Shown piece after piece: positions 8,514 to 16,252 of a stretch of DNA of 29,055 nucleotides (positions are counted from its first letter, which is position 1; each line of letters opens with the position of its first letter). Made by a program: the position numbers and the translations under genes. Where the stretch lies: contig CAYYFQ010000024.1 in NCBI GenBank assembly GCA_964471475.1, positions 1 to 29,055 on the forward strand, given 5' to 3'. Under the pieces are notes generated by a model. It ran no database searches. It was not told where the DNA came from and saw only the letters and a list, made by a program, of their open reading frames with translations. Origin of the DNA: JAJNBD01 sp964471475. Lineage in GTDB: Bacteria > Pseudomonadota > Gammaproteobacteria > CAISUE01.

Positions 8514-9523
8514 AAAATTCCTAAAAGAGTATTGATTTTACCACTATTTTTGGTTGCTTCTTGGAGTAAATGCGAAGGCAGCTCATGAATATATTTTCCG
8601 ATAACTAATTGTGTTTTATATGAATTTTTAGCATGATAGAAGATATTTGTATCTTGTAATGCTTGATCGATCATGCCGAAGTCATTACATAATAACGCGA
8701 AATCACAACCCGCAGTGCTTGCGTTTTTTAGTTGTTCATGGATACGACCTACGGCTTGAGCACCCGCCATTCCTAGATCATCACTAATGATAGCTCCTTG
8801 GAAATTTAATTGATCACGTAAGATATCTTGTAGCCAAATGCGCGAAAAACCCGCAGGTTTATTATCCACTTTGGGATAAATGACATGTGCAGGCATAATA
8901 CCTTCTAAGCCATTTTGAATCAATTTTTTAAAAGGTAATAAATCCGCATTCCATAAATAACTTAAGGGTCTTGGATCTATGGCGATTTCACCGTGCGTGT
9001 CGGCGATTACTCCTCCATGGCCTGGAAAATGTTTACCGACAGCCGCCATACCACCTTCATGCATGCCCGCCATTATGGCGCTTGTTAAGGCAATGAGGTC
9101 TTGTGTTAAACTGCCAAAACTACGGTCTCCAATGACTTCACTTAAATGATAATCAATATCCAAGACAGGAGCATAGCTTAAATCGATGCCATATTTTTGC
9201 AGTTCTACGGCAATGACTAAACCGCACATATGCGCTAAATGTAAACCTGCCTCAGGATTGTGGCGATAATAATTCAGAATTTGTTTAGCAGAAGGGAGCG
9301 TTGTGAATCCTTCGCGAAAACGTTGAACCCGTCCTCCTTCATGATCTACTGAGATAAAAATATCTGTGCGGGCGTCTCGAATAGCGTGTGTTAGGTGAAG
9401 TAATTGAGTCGGATTTTGATAGTTGCGGGCAAATAAGATAACGCCGCCCACCGCTGGATTGGCTAAGCGTTTGATGTCATTTTTAGTGAGCGTAAGAGAT
9501 TCAATACCAATAATTAGCTGCAT
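8510..9523 (-). CDS. nagZ: Beta-N-acetylhexosaminidase NagZ (GH3)
   Basis: 337 aa, the typical size of single-domain proteobacterial NagZ. The GH3 signature KHFPGHG is at residues 164-170, followed by the Asp175-Thr-His177 pair that supplies the general acid/base. The nucleophile is Asp248 in the segment IISDDLGM. The VDHEGGRVQR block near residue 59 is the N-terminal substrate-binding motif. NagZ acts in the cytoplasm in peptidoglycan recycling, removing GlcNAc from anhydro-muropeptides; in other bacteria this influences beta-lactamase induction, though no ampC/ampR is seen here. The start is supported by AAGGA 8 bases upstream. It follows the DUF1820 gene by 23 bases and overlaps hpt, so the three form one operon. 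Confidence 0.95.
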   Translation of the reverse strand: MQLIIGIESLTLTKNDIKRLANPAVGGVILFARNYQNPTQLLHLTHAIRDARTDIFISVDHEGGRVQRFREGFTTLPSAKQILNYYRHNPEAGLHLAHMCGLVIAVELQKYGIDLSYAPVLDIDYHLSEVIGDRSFGSLTQDLIALTSAIMAGMHEGGMAAVGKHFPGHGGVIADTHGEIAIDPRPLSYLWNADLLPFKKLIQNGLEGIMPAHVIYPKVDNKPAGFSRIWLQDILRDQLNFQGAIISDDLGMAGAQAVGRIHEQLKNASTAGCDFALLCNDFGMIDQALQDTNIFYHAKNSYKTQLVIGKYIHELPSHLLQEATKNSGKINTLLGIL

Positions 9524-9546
9524 AAATTTGTCCTTATCGTTAAATC

Positions 9547-9882
9547 TTATCTCTCCGTTTCATTTTTGCGCATAATTCCTGTTGGGAGAACACGAACATT
9601 ACTGGGTTCACCTGTAGGATGGATGCGAGCCACCCCTTCTTTTTCTAAAGAGTCAATGCGTAAAATTTGATGTAAAGGAATATATGTGCGTTTGACCCCT
9701 GAAAATTCATTTTTAAGTTTTTCGTCATTAGGATCGATCACTAATTGGGAGGACTCCCCAAAGATAAGGTCCTCTATCTCAACAAAGCCAAACATTTCAC
9801 TCTCAGTGACGCTAAGTGCGTAGAGCTCATAAACTTGATTGTGAGCTTGAAATACTACCTTGTAGACAATTTTTTTATTCAT
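9547..9882 (-). CDS. DUF1820 family protein
   Basis: 111 aa, full length for the DUF1820 family of small gammaproteobacterial proteins. The recognisable family pattern is present: IYKVVFQAHNQVYELYA at the N-terminus, then MFGFVEIEDLIFGE, a DPNDEKLKNEF block and an IPLHQILRID segment near residue 76. No enzymatic residues or membrane segments are seen; the fold is probably a small beta-rich cytoplasmic domain. Function is unknown in the family. It is the first gene of the operon with nagZ and hpt, and a good sigma-70-like promoter lies about 40-70 bases upstream of the ATG. Confidence 0.88.
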   Translation of the reverse strand: MNKKIVYKVVFQAHNQVYELYALSVTESEMFGFVEIEDLIFGESSQLVIDPNDEKLKNEFSGVKRTYIPLHQILRIDSLEKEGVARIHPTGEPSNVRVLPTGIMRKNETER

Positions 9883-9920
9883 AAGAAGATATACCTTGCG
9901 CTATCATTTTTAAGGGGTCT

Positions 9921-9950
9921 ATTGTACTTGATTTGGTGTGCGCATGTCAT
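9921..9950 (-). promoter_or_regulatory. Probable sigma-70 promoter of the DUF1820-nagZ-hpt operon
   Basis: On the minus strand a -35 element ATGACA (5 of 6 to consensus, at 9950-9945) and a -10 element TACAAT (5 of 6, at 9926-9921) are separated by 18 bases. Transcription would begin near 9914, about 30 bases before the DUF1820 start codon. Confidence 0.6.
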
Positions 9951-9967
9951 TTCTAAGTAAGAAATGA
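9947..9967. promoter_or_regulatory. Inverted repeat between divergent promoters, operator candidate
   Basis: Arms TCATTTCT and AGAAATGA (8 bp, perfect) are spaced by 5 bases. The element overlaps the -35 of the DUF1820 promoter and lies 40 bases upstream of corA, a position suited to a dimeric regulator acting on one or both transcripts. No regulator family can be named. Confidence 0.35.
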
Positions 9968-10006
9968 TACACTTTGCTGGGTTAGCTAAACTTAAAGGAG
10001 CTTTCG

Positions 10007-11065
10007 ATGAATGATTTTGCGTCCCATATGAGTCCACGTGCCGCGCTTGGTGGGGTATTAAAAGCTCCGACGCATGCAGAAAGTACGGAAATCAAAATTT
10101 TTATTTACGATGCTCATGAATTTGAAACGTATACTCTTAGCGATTTACTTGACAATCATATTAAACCACAAGAAGGTAAGGTGCTATGGGTCCAAGTGAC
10201 CGGCTTGGCTAATGTAGATGAGATTAAGGCACTTTGTACACACTTTAATTTTCACTCACTTGCTATTGAAGATACCTTTAGTGTGCATCAACGACCGAAA
10301 GTAGACGATTATGAGCATTATCAATTTATTGTTTCAAAATATTTAGAGTTGATTAAAGGTAAGATTAATGTGCAACAAATTAGTCTTTATTTTGGTGAAG
10401 GTTATTTGGTGAGTTTTGCAGAGCGACATTGCGATATTAATTTAATTTCTGAAAAAACTTTACCTAATGCGTCTATGCAACTGCGTGCTCGTGGCGCCGA
10501 TTTTTTGCTTTATGAAATTATCGATTGTACTACGGATAGCTATTTTCCAGTGATGTCTGTGTACAATGACAAGTTAGATGGGTTTGAAAATTTAGTGCTT
10601 GGGAAAATGCCGGGAGGTGTATTGCGTCAAGTTCAGCAATTTAAGCATGATTTACGTAGTTTGCGGCAGGTAGTTTGGACGAATCGCGATATGTTAAGTG
10701 TATTACTTCGCAATGATTTAAATTTAATTTCAGATGGTGTGATAGTTTTTTTACGTGACTGCTATGACCATGCGGTTCGCCAAATGGATATTCTAGAATC
10801 TCAGCGCGATAGTGCTTTATCTTTAATAGATTTATATCTTTCAAGTACGGCCAATCGTTTAGGGCAAATTATGAAAGTATTAACGGCGATTTCTATTGTC
10901 TTTATGCCACCCACTTTTCTTGTGGGGGTGTGGGGGATGAACTTTAAAAATATGCCAGAGTTAAGTTGGAAGTATGGTTATGTGTTTGCATGGGGTATGT
11001 TGATTCTTGTGAGCATTTTACCCCTTACTTGGTTGTGGCGTAGTGGATGGTTGAAACAGGAATAA
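10007..11065 (+). CDS. corA: CorA-family magnesium/divalent cation transporter
   Basis: 352 aa. The large N-terminal part is the cytoplasmic funnel domain, including a YLVSFAERHCD segment and a long helical stalk. Two C-terminal membrane helices (about 288-309 and 322-344) flank the diagnostic GMN motif at residues 310-312, within VGVWGMNFKNMPEL. CorA pentamers mediate Mg2+ (also Co2+/Ni2+) uptake across the inner membrane. The protein is somewhat longer than E. coli CorA (316 aa), as in many relatives. AAAGGAG upstream supports the ATG at 10007. Six bases separate it from nadE on the same strand, so they form a two-gene operon. Confidence 0.93.
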   Translation: MNDFASHMSPRAALGGVLKAPTHAESTEIKIFIYDAHEFETYTLSDLLDNHIKPQEGKVLWVQVTGLANVDEIKALCTHFNFHSLAIEDTFSVHQRPKVDDYEHYQFIVSKYLELIKGKINVQQISLYFGEGYLVSFAERHCDINLISEKTLPNASMQLRARGADFLLYEIIDCTTDSYFPVMSVYNDKLDGFENLVLGKMPGGVLRQVQQFKHDLRSLRQVVWTNRDMLSVLLRNDLNLISDGVIVFLRDCYDHAVRQMDILESQRDSALSLIDLYLSSTANRLGQIMKVLTAISIVFMPPTFLVGVWGMNFKNMPELSWKYGYVFAWGMLILVSILPLTWLWRSGWLKQE

Positions 11066-11071
11066 ATTCCG

Positions 11072-12706
11072 ATGAAAATAGCTTTAGCACAATATAATTT
11101 TAAAGTCGCAGATCTGTACAACAATCAAAAAAAAATTTTGCAGATTTATGCTAAAGCGCAAGAAGATCAAGTGGATATATTAATTTTCTCTGAATTGAAT
11201 TTATGCGGGTATCTTCCCGAGGATTTATTATTGCGTGCTGATTTTATGGAAAAAGTGGCATCTGCTTTAGCGTTTATTCAAACCCAAATAGGGGAAACGG
11301 CAGTGGTGATTGGGTGTCCGCGTCGTTATGGTGATGATTTATATAACTGTGCCGTGGTGATCCAGCATCAAAAAGAAATTTTATGCTATCGAAAACAAGT
11401 ACTGCCCAATTATGGTATTTTTGATGAAAAGCGTTATTTTCGCGAAGGAGAGCAAAACGGTATTTTTCAATTGACACAAGATGGCCCAAAAATAGGATTG
11501 TTAATTTGCGAAGATGTGTGGTCAGTTGGTGCTGCCAGCCGAGCTGCGCAAGCGGGAGCGGAGATTTTAATCAGCATTCATGCTTCGCCTTTTGCAATAA
11601 ATAAAGAGAAAGAGCGAAATAACGCTTATCGTGCAGCATGCGTGGCAGCAAAATTACCAATGTTGTTAGCATTTGGTGTGGGAGTTCAAGATGAATTTTG
11701 TTTTGATGGTGGTACGCGTGCACTCGATGCAGAAGGTGCGTGTGTGGCGCATACGCCATACTTTGAAGAAACCACGTTGAGTATTGAAGTGACGCAAAAT
11801 GACTCCAAAAAGTGGGAAATCCAGAAGCAAAAATTGCCTTCCCCCCCACCAATGATTGCTCGGGTTTATCAAGCGCTGCTGCTCGGCATTCGCGATTATG
11901 TGCGTAAAAATAATTTTGAAGGCGTCTTGCTGGGGTTATCGGGCGGTATAGATTCTTCCTTGACTTTATTATTAGCAATTGACGCCTTGGGAGTTGAGCA
12001 TGTCACGCCCGTGACGATGCCTTCGCGTTTTACTTCTTCGCTTACCATGGACGCTGTTAACGAACAAGTAAAGTTGACGAATGCTAACGTTCTTACCTTA
12101 TCTATTGAAGCCATGTATCAAGCGACAATGGAAACATTGGGGGGCGTGTTTGGTGAGAGGGCGCCGGATAAAACGGAAGAGAATATTCAAGCACGTTGTC
12201 GGGGGATGCTATTAATGGCATTATCCAATAAATTTAATAAAATGGTATTAACAACTGGGAATAAAAGCGAAATGGCGATGGGTTATGCCACCTTATATGG
12301 TGATATGACGGGAGGCTTTGCTGCTTTAAAAGATGTGCCAAAAACTTTAGTGTATGAATTGGCTCGCTATCGCAATCAAATCACCTATCAAATTCCTCAA
12401 ATCATTATTGATCGAGCACCTACTGCGGAGTTGGCCTTTAATCAAAAAGATGAAGATAGTTTGCCTCCTTATTCCATATTGGACGAAGTGCTACATCGCT
12501 TAATTGATTTGCAACAAAGTATCCACGAAATTGTTGCCTCTGGTTTTGATGAAACTCTCGTAAAACGCGTAGCCAGTGGGTTATATTTTAACGAATACAA
12601 ACGTCGTCAGGCGCCGCCAGGCATTAAAATTACTGAAGTGTCTTTTACACGAGAAAGACGCTATCCTATTACTTCTGGGCGTTGGTGGGACTTAGAGCCG
12701 GTTTAA
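11072..12706 (+). CDS. nadE: Glutamine-dependent NAD+ synthetase
   Basis: 544 aa, two-domain form. The N-terminal nitrilase-like glutaminase has its triad visible as Glu41 (SELNLCGY), Lys108 (YRKQVLPNYG) and Cys146 (LLICEDVW). The C-terminal ATP-pyrophosphatase domain has the P-loop SGGIDSS at residues 290-296. The enzyme makes NAD+ from deamido-NAD+, ATP and glutamine-derived ammonia in the cytoplasm. The domains are joined by a linker with a Ser-Pro-Pro-Pro stretch encoded through a C7 run (11841-11847). AGGA about 10 bases upstream, inside the corA tail, serves as ribosome site. The stop codon sits in the loop of the terminator that follows. Confidence 0.96.
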   Translation: MKIALAQYNFKVADLYNNQKKILQIYAKAQEDQVDILIFSELNLCGYLPEDLLLRADFMEKVASALAFIQTQIGETAVVIGCPRRYGDDLYNCAVVIQHQKEILCYRKQVLPNYGIFDEKRYFREGEQNGIFQLTQDGPKIGLLICEDVWSVGAASRAAQAGAEILISIHASPFAINKEKERNNAYRAACVAAKLPMLLAFGVGVQDEFCFDGGTRALDAEGACVAHTPYFEETTLSIEVTQNDSKKWEIQKQKLPSPPPMIARVYQALLLGIRDYVRKNNFEGVLLGLSGGIDSSLTLLLAIDALGVEHVTPVTMPSRFTSSLTMDAVNEQVKLTNANVLTLSIEAMYQATMETLGGVFGERAPDKTEENIQARCRGMLLMALSNKFNKMVLTTGNKSEMAMGYATLYGDMTGGFAALKDVPKTLVYELARYRNQITYQIPQIIIDRAPTAELAFNQKDEDSLPPYSILDEVLHRLIDLQQSIHEIVASGFDETLVKRVASGLYFNEYKRRQAPPGIKITEVSFTRERRYPITSGRWWDLEPV

Positions 12707-12717
12707 ACCGGCTTTTA
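12696..12717 (+). terminator. Intrinsic terminator of corA-nadE containing the stop codon
   Basis: A perfect palindrome (AGCCGG, loop TTTAAA, CCGGCT; 12696-12713) is followed by TTTAT. The nadE TAA is inside the loop (12704-12706). No T-tract follows on the minus strand, so it should act in the plus direction only; the convergent porin gene ends 2 bases downstream. Confidence 0.75.
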
Positions 12718-12719
12718 TC

Positions 12720-13925
12720 TTATAGGTAAGTCATTAAATCCAGTGTAGTGGTATAAGTATGTTTAGCGATATCGTGGTTTATGTGTTCTGTGGCAGCAGT
12801 AGCTCTTTGAAGAGCCAATCCGAGCGTAGTATTGGAGGTAAGAGGACGTGCCACATTGATGCTCCATGTATTGGTAAGCCCCGCTAGAGCAGAGGTCATG
12901 GTGTCATAACCTGGTAAAGGAGCAGGTATATTTTTTAAACTTAATGCCTTGCTAGTCCCTACTCCAAAAGTGGTATCTTTACCCATAATGGTTTTTACAT
13001 AATCTGCCGTTAATGCAAAAGCTTTAGGTAGACCGCTATTTCCATTTATTTTATTACGTCCTTGCAGATATTCACCAGTGAATGTAAGTTGACGATAGCG
13101 GATATTGCCGGAGACATCAACGACCGCTCCAAAATTTCCCACACTCGTGTTAAGGAGATTTTTGTTTAACGTAACGTCACCGGCGTTGTTAGATTTCAAA
13201 TCATTTAAATAGCCCACGCCAAATCCATATCCAAGAGCACCCGTATTTTTATTGTAGTACAAACTGTAGGCATAATCATTTTGGTGGTTGGCTTGATCTG
13301 CAAATCCTGTGGCAACGGCGTTCCAACCATTTTTATAAAAACCAACACTTAGTTGTGGGGCTTGTAAGGGGCTGAAATAAGTAGTAAGTGGGGTATCCCA
13401 AGGTCCACTACCCATAAATACGCCAAATGGAATGGTGTTAATACCAAAGGTAGTATAGAAAGGTGCTTGATCTAAGTTACCTAATAGCACAAACGCATGC
13501 GGGGAATAAATATAATTGGCGGGGGTATCATTTCTGCCTACGTGGCTATCAGTTAATGAAAAAAAGGCAGTACTCCATGGAGTTATATTGGTCATGATAT
13601 CCGCTGTTCCTTGAGTTAGATAAAAACCATTGCCATCTTCGTAAATAGCACCCGCAGGAAATTCTTCAATTTGATCGCCATGCCATTGTTGAAAATCGAG
13701 TTCCATAGAGCCGCCTAAAATAATATTTCCCTCGGCGAATTTATTTTTTACTTGTAAGAGTTGAAGGGAGAAAGCATTGGGAGCCAACGCATCAAATTGG
13801 ATGCCTTGTGATCGATCAAGGTGAATATTTCCATCTGAAGGAAAGAGAGTTGGGTTGGTACTGCCATAAGCACTCCAAGCGATGAATGCAGCTGTTATTG
13901 GTAATAGTTTGGTAGCTAATTTCAT
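12720..13925 (-). CDS. Outer-membrane beta-barrel protein, LbtU-like porin
   Basis: 401 aa from the ATG at 13925, supported by AGGA 10 bases upstream; a TTG three codons earlier is too close to that site. The N-terminus is a signal peptide (Lys, then a hydrophobic core, ending about SAYG). The mature part is Gly/Asn/aromatic-rich with many alternating beta-like segments and ends in Leu after an aromatic-containing strand (LDLMTYL). The central stretch AFVLLGNLDQAPFYTTFG followed by IPFGVF resembles the LbtU siderophore-porin family (DUF3573) known from Legionella, Coxiella and Francisella. LbtU takes up legiobactin in Legionella; whether this copy handles a siderophore is unknown, and no Fur box was convincing upstream. 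An extended -10 (TGATACAAT) lies in the minus-strand upstream region. The gene is divergent from a small secreted protein, with a MITE between them. Confidence 0.78.
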   Translation of the reverse strand: MKLATKLLPITAAFIAWSAYGSTNPTLFPSDGNIHLDRSQGIQFDALAPNAFSLQLLQVKNKFAEGNIILGGSMELDFQQWHGDQIEEFPAGAIYEDGNGFYLTQGTADIMTNITPWSTAFFSLTDSHVGRNDTPANYIYSPHAFVLLGNLDQAPFYTTFGINTIPFGVFMGSGPWDTPLTTYFSPLQAPQLSVGFYKNGWNAVATGFADQANHQNDYAYSLYYNKNTGALGYGFGVGYLNDLKSNNAGDVTLNKNLLNTSVGNFGAVVDVSGNIRYRQLTFTGEYLQGRNKINGNSGLPKAFALTADYVKTIMGKDTTFGVGTSKALSLKNIPAPLPGYDTMTSALAGLTNTWSINVARPLTSNTTLGLALQRATAATEHINHDIAKHTYTTTLDLMTYL

Positions 13926-14069
13926 TACGTTCAAATCCTATACAGAGCCACTTTGCGAGAAAAATTTAATTCTCTTGAAAAATCTTAGTATTGTATCAGA
14001 AATGCTAAGAGAATCATTGGGAGTATCAACGAATGATTTTTTCGGAAAAAGATGGTATGCTTTTAGCTT

Positions 14070-14210
14070 GTACAATTGCTGATGTATCCCTAAGTTTTTT
14101 TAAGTTTGTCATGCCTGCGTAGGCAGGCATGACAACCGCTTAAGTTGACGCAGCAGTCTTCGCTAATATCACAATCGTTAGAAATTTTAGGGATACATCA
14201 GGTACAATTG
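14070..14210. mobile_element. MITE with 15-bp terminal inverted repeats and 9-bp target duplication
   Basis: The element proper is 14079-14201 (123 bp). Its ends are perfect 15-bp inverted repeats, CTGATGTATCCCTAA at 14079-14093 and the complement at 14187-14201. It is flanked by the identical 9-base direct repeat GTACAATTG at 14070-14078 and 14202-14210, a classic target-site duplication. It is too short to encode a transposase, so it must have moved in trans. It fills most of the 382-base gap between the porin and the secreted-protein gene. A CTG end plus a 9-base duplication would suit an IS4/IS50-like transposase, but that family link is only a guess. Confidence 0.87.
14106..14135. repeat. 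REP-like palindrome inside the MITE
   Basis: 13-bp perfect arms (TTGTCATGCCTGC and its complement) enclose the tetraloop GTAG. It is GC-richer than its surroundings and resembles the short extragenic palindromes common in proteobacteria. It would form a strong hairpin in RNA from either strand and could act as a transcription stop between the divergent genes. Confidence 0.8.
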
Positions 14211-14307
14211 ACATTGCATAAAGGTGAGGGTCTCAAGTACACTATTACGAATGGTTTGAATGGAAACTTATTTTGCTAATTTTTAATCAACTCAAGGAGT
14301 AAGAACA

Positions 14308-14922
14308 ATGCATAAAATTAAATGCTTAACGGTAAGTTGTTTGACTTTGGTATTGGTAAGTTGGGGAGGGGTGGTTTTTGGAGAAAATGGAAATGATGCC
14401 TCAATAGCTTCTAAAGTAAGTATTCATGAAGCAGCTGCGAAAAAAACTTCTGTTGATCTTTTATTCGTACAGGTAGCGCCACAAGCCACTTTAACAGCAA
14501 GTCAACTGGTCCTTAATAATGTTTATTCAAAAACGATCTGGTTTTCTGATCGCCCTGTAAGGCGAGCAGGATTTGTTAACACCTCTGATTTTGTCAAAGT
14601 ATGGCAAAAGGGAAGAGGAAAAGGAAGTTTTAACCAAACTCCTCCAAATGCAGCGATGATAGATGCCACCGTTCAGTCTCACCACTTAAAAGAAGTCAGA
14701 TCGGATGTAGTTGAATTAACTAGCCCTTCTTACAATGAAAAAACAAAACAATTGACCTATGAAGTCAAATTTTTAAAATCAGATCAAGCGCCTAAAAATA
14801 TCCAATCATTTACCGATGTATCATTATTCATTGATGGATGTGACAATGGTTTTGGTTGGGGTGAATCAAATTCGTCACAATTTTGCAATAAAACTCCTTG
14901 GGGCGATCCAGGTTGGCGGTGA
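14308..14922 (+). CDS. Small secreted protein of unknown function
   Basis: 204 aa with a clear signal peptide: Lys4 and Lys6, a hydrophobic core to about residue 24, cleavage probably after VVFG. The mature protein is mostly beta-like. It contains a segment TIWFSDRPVRRAGFVNTSDFVKVW around residues 76-99, then Pro-Pro-Asn-Ala and VVELTSPSYNEKTKQLTYEV, which gives the impression of a conserved small extracytoplasmic domain, although I cannot name the family. Two Cys near the C-terminus (178 and 193) within a Gly/Trp/Asn-rich tail could form a disulfide. AAGGAG 10 bases upstream fixes the start. It is a monocistronic gene, divergent from the LbtU-like porin and followed by a hairpin. Confidence 0.85.
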   Translation: MHKIKCLTVSCLTLVLVSWGGVVFGENGNDASIASKVSIHEAAAKKTSVDLLFVQVAPQATLTASQLVLNNVYSKTIWFSDRPVRRAGFVNTSDFVKVWQKGRGKGSFNQTPPNAAMIDATVQSHHLKEVRSDVVELTSPSYNEKTKQLTYEVKFLKSDQAPKNIQSFTDVSLFIDGCDNGFGWGESNSSQFCNKTPWGDPGWR

Positions 14923-14941
14923 TCATAACGCAAGTGCAATT

Positions 14942-14968
14942 CAATGGTCACTTTCTGAGTGACCATTG
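14942..14968. terminator. Strong stem-loop between convergent genes
   Basis: 11-bp perfect arms (CAATGGTCACT and AGTGACCATTG) with a 5-base loop, 20 bases after the stop of the secreted-protein gene. No T-run follows on either strand, so it is a candidate terminator or mRNA 3'-end stabiliser serving both this gene and the convergent 377-aa gene. Confidence 0.55.
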
Positions 14969-14994
14969 TCTATAAACGAGAGGGACATCAAGAG

Positions 14995-16128
14995 TCACAT
15001 GCTAGGTGTTGATATCGGTCCTTCTTCCGATGGCACTTCTGTGACAGAAACATGTGATTTTGGTCTATCTTGAGAATCGTTCCCATATTCTTCTAAAGTG
15101 ATGTCGTATTCCATCATGACTTTTTTTAGCGCTACTATTTTTTGACAGACGGTTTCATGTTGTACAGAAGCTTTTTGCAACATGTCTTTCAGTTCTTGAG
15201 CAAATATTTCAATTTCTGTTTTTTGGGGGTATCGTTTTAAGCTATCATACCGGTCTTTGAGGAATGCTTGTGTATCCCATTTTTCCATACCGCTGTGATA
15301 ACTGAAAAGCTGAAGCTCAAGAAGTATGGCATCTAAGCGTTGAATGTACTGAGCCACATAGTTTTCTAAGTGGGAGAAGAAGCGCATTGGATCGCGTTGT
15401 TGGTTTAGGCATCTTCTGAAATCAAATGATGTGTTAAGCTGAAGGGCAAGCCACCCCGTTTGCTTCTTTTGACTGCTTAGACAGTGGTCGACATAGCCAA
15501 ATAAAGAGGACTCAATGTCACGTAAAGCTTCAAAATCACGGCCAATACGTTTTTTTAAACCATTAAAAATTAGGCGTTTTTCGCGATTGATATAAGCAGT
15601 CAATTTTTCATTAAGCTTTTGCGAAAAATTACAATATTCTCTTCGTCTATCCAGTTCGCGTAAAGATTCTAGCCAAGGGGAAGTTACGGAAGAAAAACGG
15701 TGTAGAGTGCTATCAATATAATTTTTCAAAAACAATCCATAATTACGACGACAGTCGCGCTCCTTTATTTGCGTGAACACACTTGATCTGTCGCGCGCTG
15801 AAAATTCCAAAGAAATTTGATAAGTATCCTCCCCCGATGGAGGCTCTGTAAAAACTGTTGCAGGTGGAATGGGGGTGTTTTCATTACCAGTTACCATATT
15901 TTGAAATAGAGTTGCGCCTAGAAAGCCTACTCCATTAAGGACAACAGCAGTAGCATTCATGAGCTCTTCCGCTGGTTTATCCCCTCGATCCTCATTAGGT
16001 GGTCCTTCCTGTAAACCATACGCTTCTGGAAAATTAAGATACAGTAACAGTAGCATAACGAACAGAGAAGGAAACAATATGAAAAGTATTCTACCAAGGA
16101 AACCAAATGGATCATTACGAGATTTCAT
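14995..16128 (-). CDS. Unknown 377-aa membrane-anchored helical protein
   Basis: No family recognised. A strong hydrophobic segment at residues 10-32, preceded by Arg/Lys, is followed by a short polar stretch and a second, weaker hydrophobic segment around 58-78. The remaining 300 residues are charged and mostly helical, with Arg/Lys/Glu-rich heptad-like stretches (about 150-240 and 290-350). The last 17 residues contain three Glu (at -9, -10 and -14) among Ser, Pro and Thr, which loosely resembles the E-block in C-terminal Dot/Icm secretion signals; this is suggestive only. A near-consensus promoter lies just upstream, so the gene is probably transcribed alone. The ribosome site is weak (AAAGAA). 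Confidence 0.82.
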   Translation of the reverse strand: MKSRNDPFGFLGRILFILFPSLFVMLLLLYLNFPEAYGLQEGPPNEDRGDKPAEELMNATAVVLNGVGFLGATLFQNMVTGNENTPIPPATVFTEPPSGEDTYQISLEFSARDRSSVFTQIKERDCRRNYGLFLKNYIDSTLHRFSSVTSPWLESLRELDRRREYCNFSQKLNEKLTAYINREKRLIFNGLKKRIGRDFEALRDIESSLFGYVDHCLSSQKKQTGWLALQLNTSFDFRRCLNQQRDPMRFFSHLENYVAQYIQRLDAILLELQLFSYHSGMEKWDTQAFLKDRYDSLKRYPQKTEIEIFAQELKDMLQKASVQHETVCQKIVALKKVMMEYDITLEEYGNDSQDRPKSHVSVTEVPSEEGPISTPSM

Positions 16129-16173
16129 AAATTTATTCTTTAATTTTTATATTATTGGAAGTGAAGAATAAGC

Positions 16174-16201
16174 ATTTTAACATATAAATAGATAGCGTCA
16201 A
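16174..16201 (-). promoter_or_regulatory. Probable promoter of the 377-aa protein gene
   Basis: On the minus strand TTGACG (16201-16196) and TAAAAT (16179-16174) are separated by 16 bases, close to sigma-70 consensus. The predicted start of transcription is near 16167, about 40 bases before the ATG at 16128. Confidence 0.65.
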
Positions 16202-16252
16202 AAAAATGAGCGGCGATTAGCCCTTAAGAGTATCTCCAAAAATTTTACTTTA

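Noticed and set aside
11571..11978. 135-codon open frame antisense to nadE
   Set aside because: Lies wholly inside nadE, which has all catalytic residues; no ribosome site and no recognisable protein character.
13930..13941. TTCAAATCC as the T-arm of a tRNA
   Set aside because: No matching acceptor, D or anticodon stems around it.
13882..14082. 66-codon plus-strand frame covering the porin start and ending in the MITE
   Set aside because: Overlaps the porin signal peptide region and the upstream promoter area and terminates in the transposable element.
14106..14135. Palindrome as a CRISPR repeat
   Set aside because: Single copy in the window, no regularly spaced repeats or cas genes.
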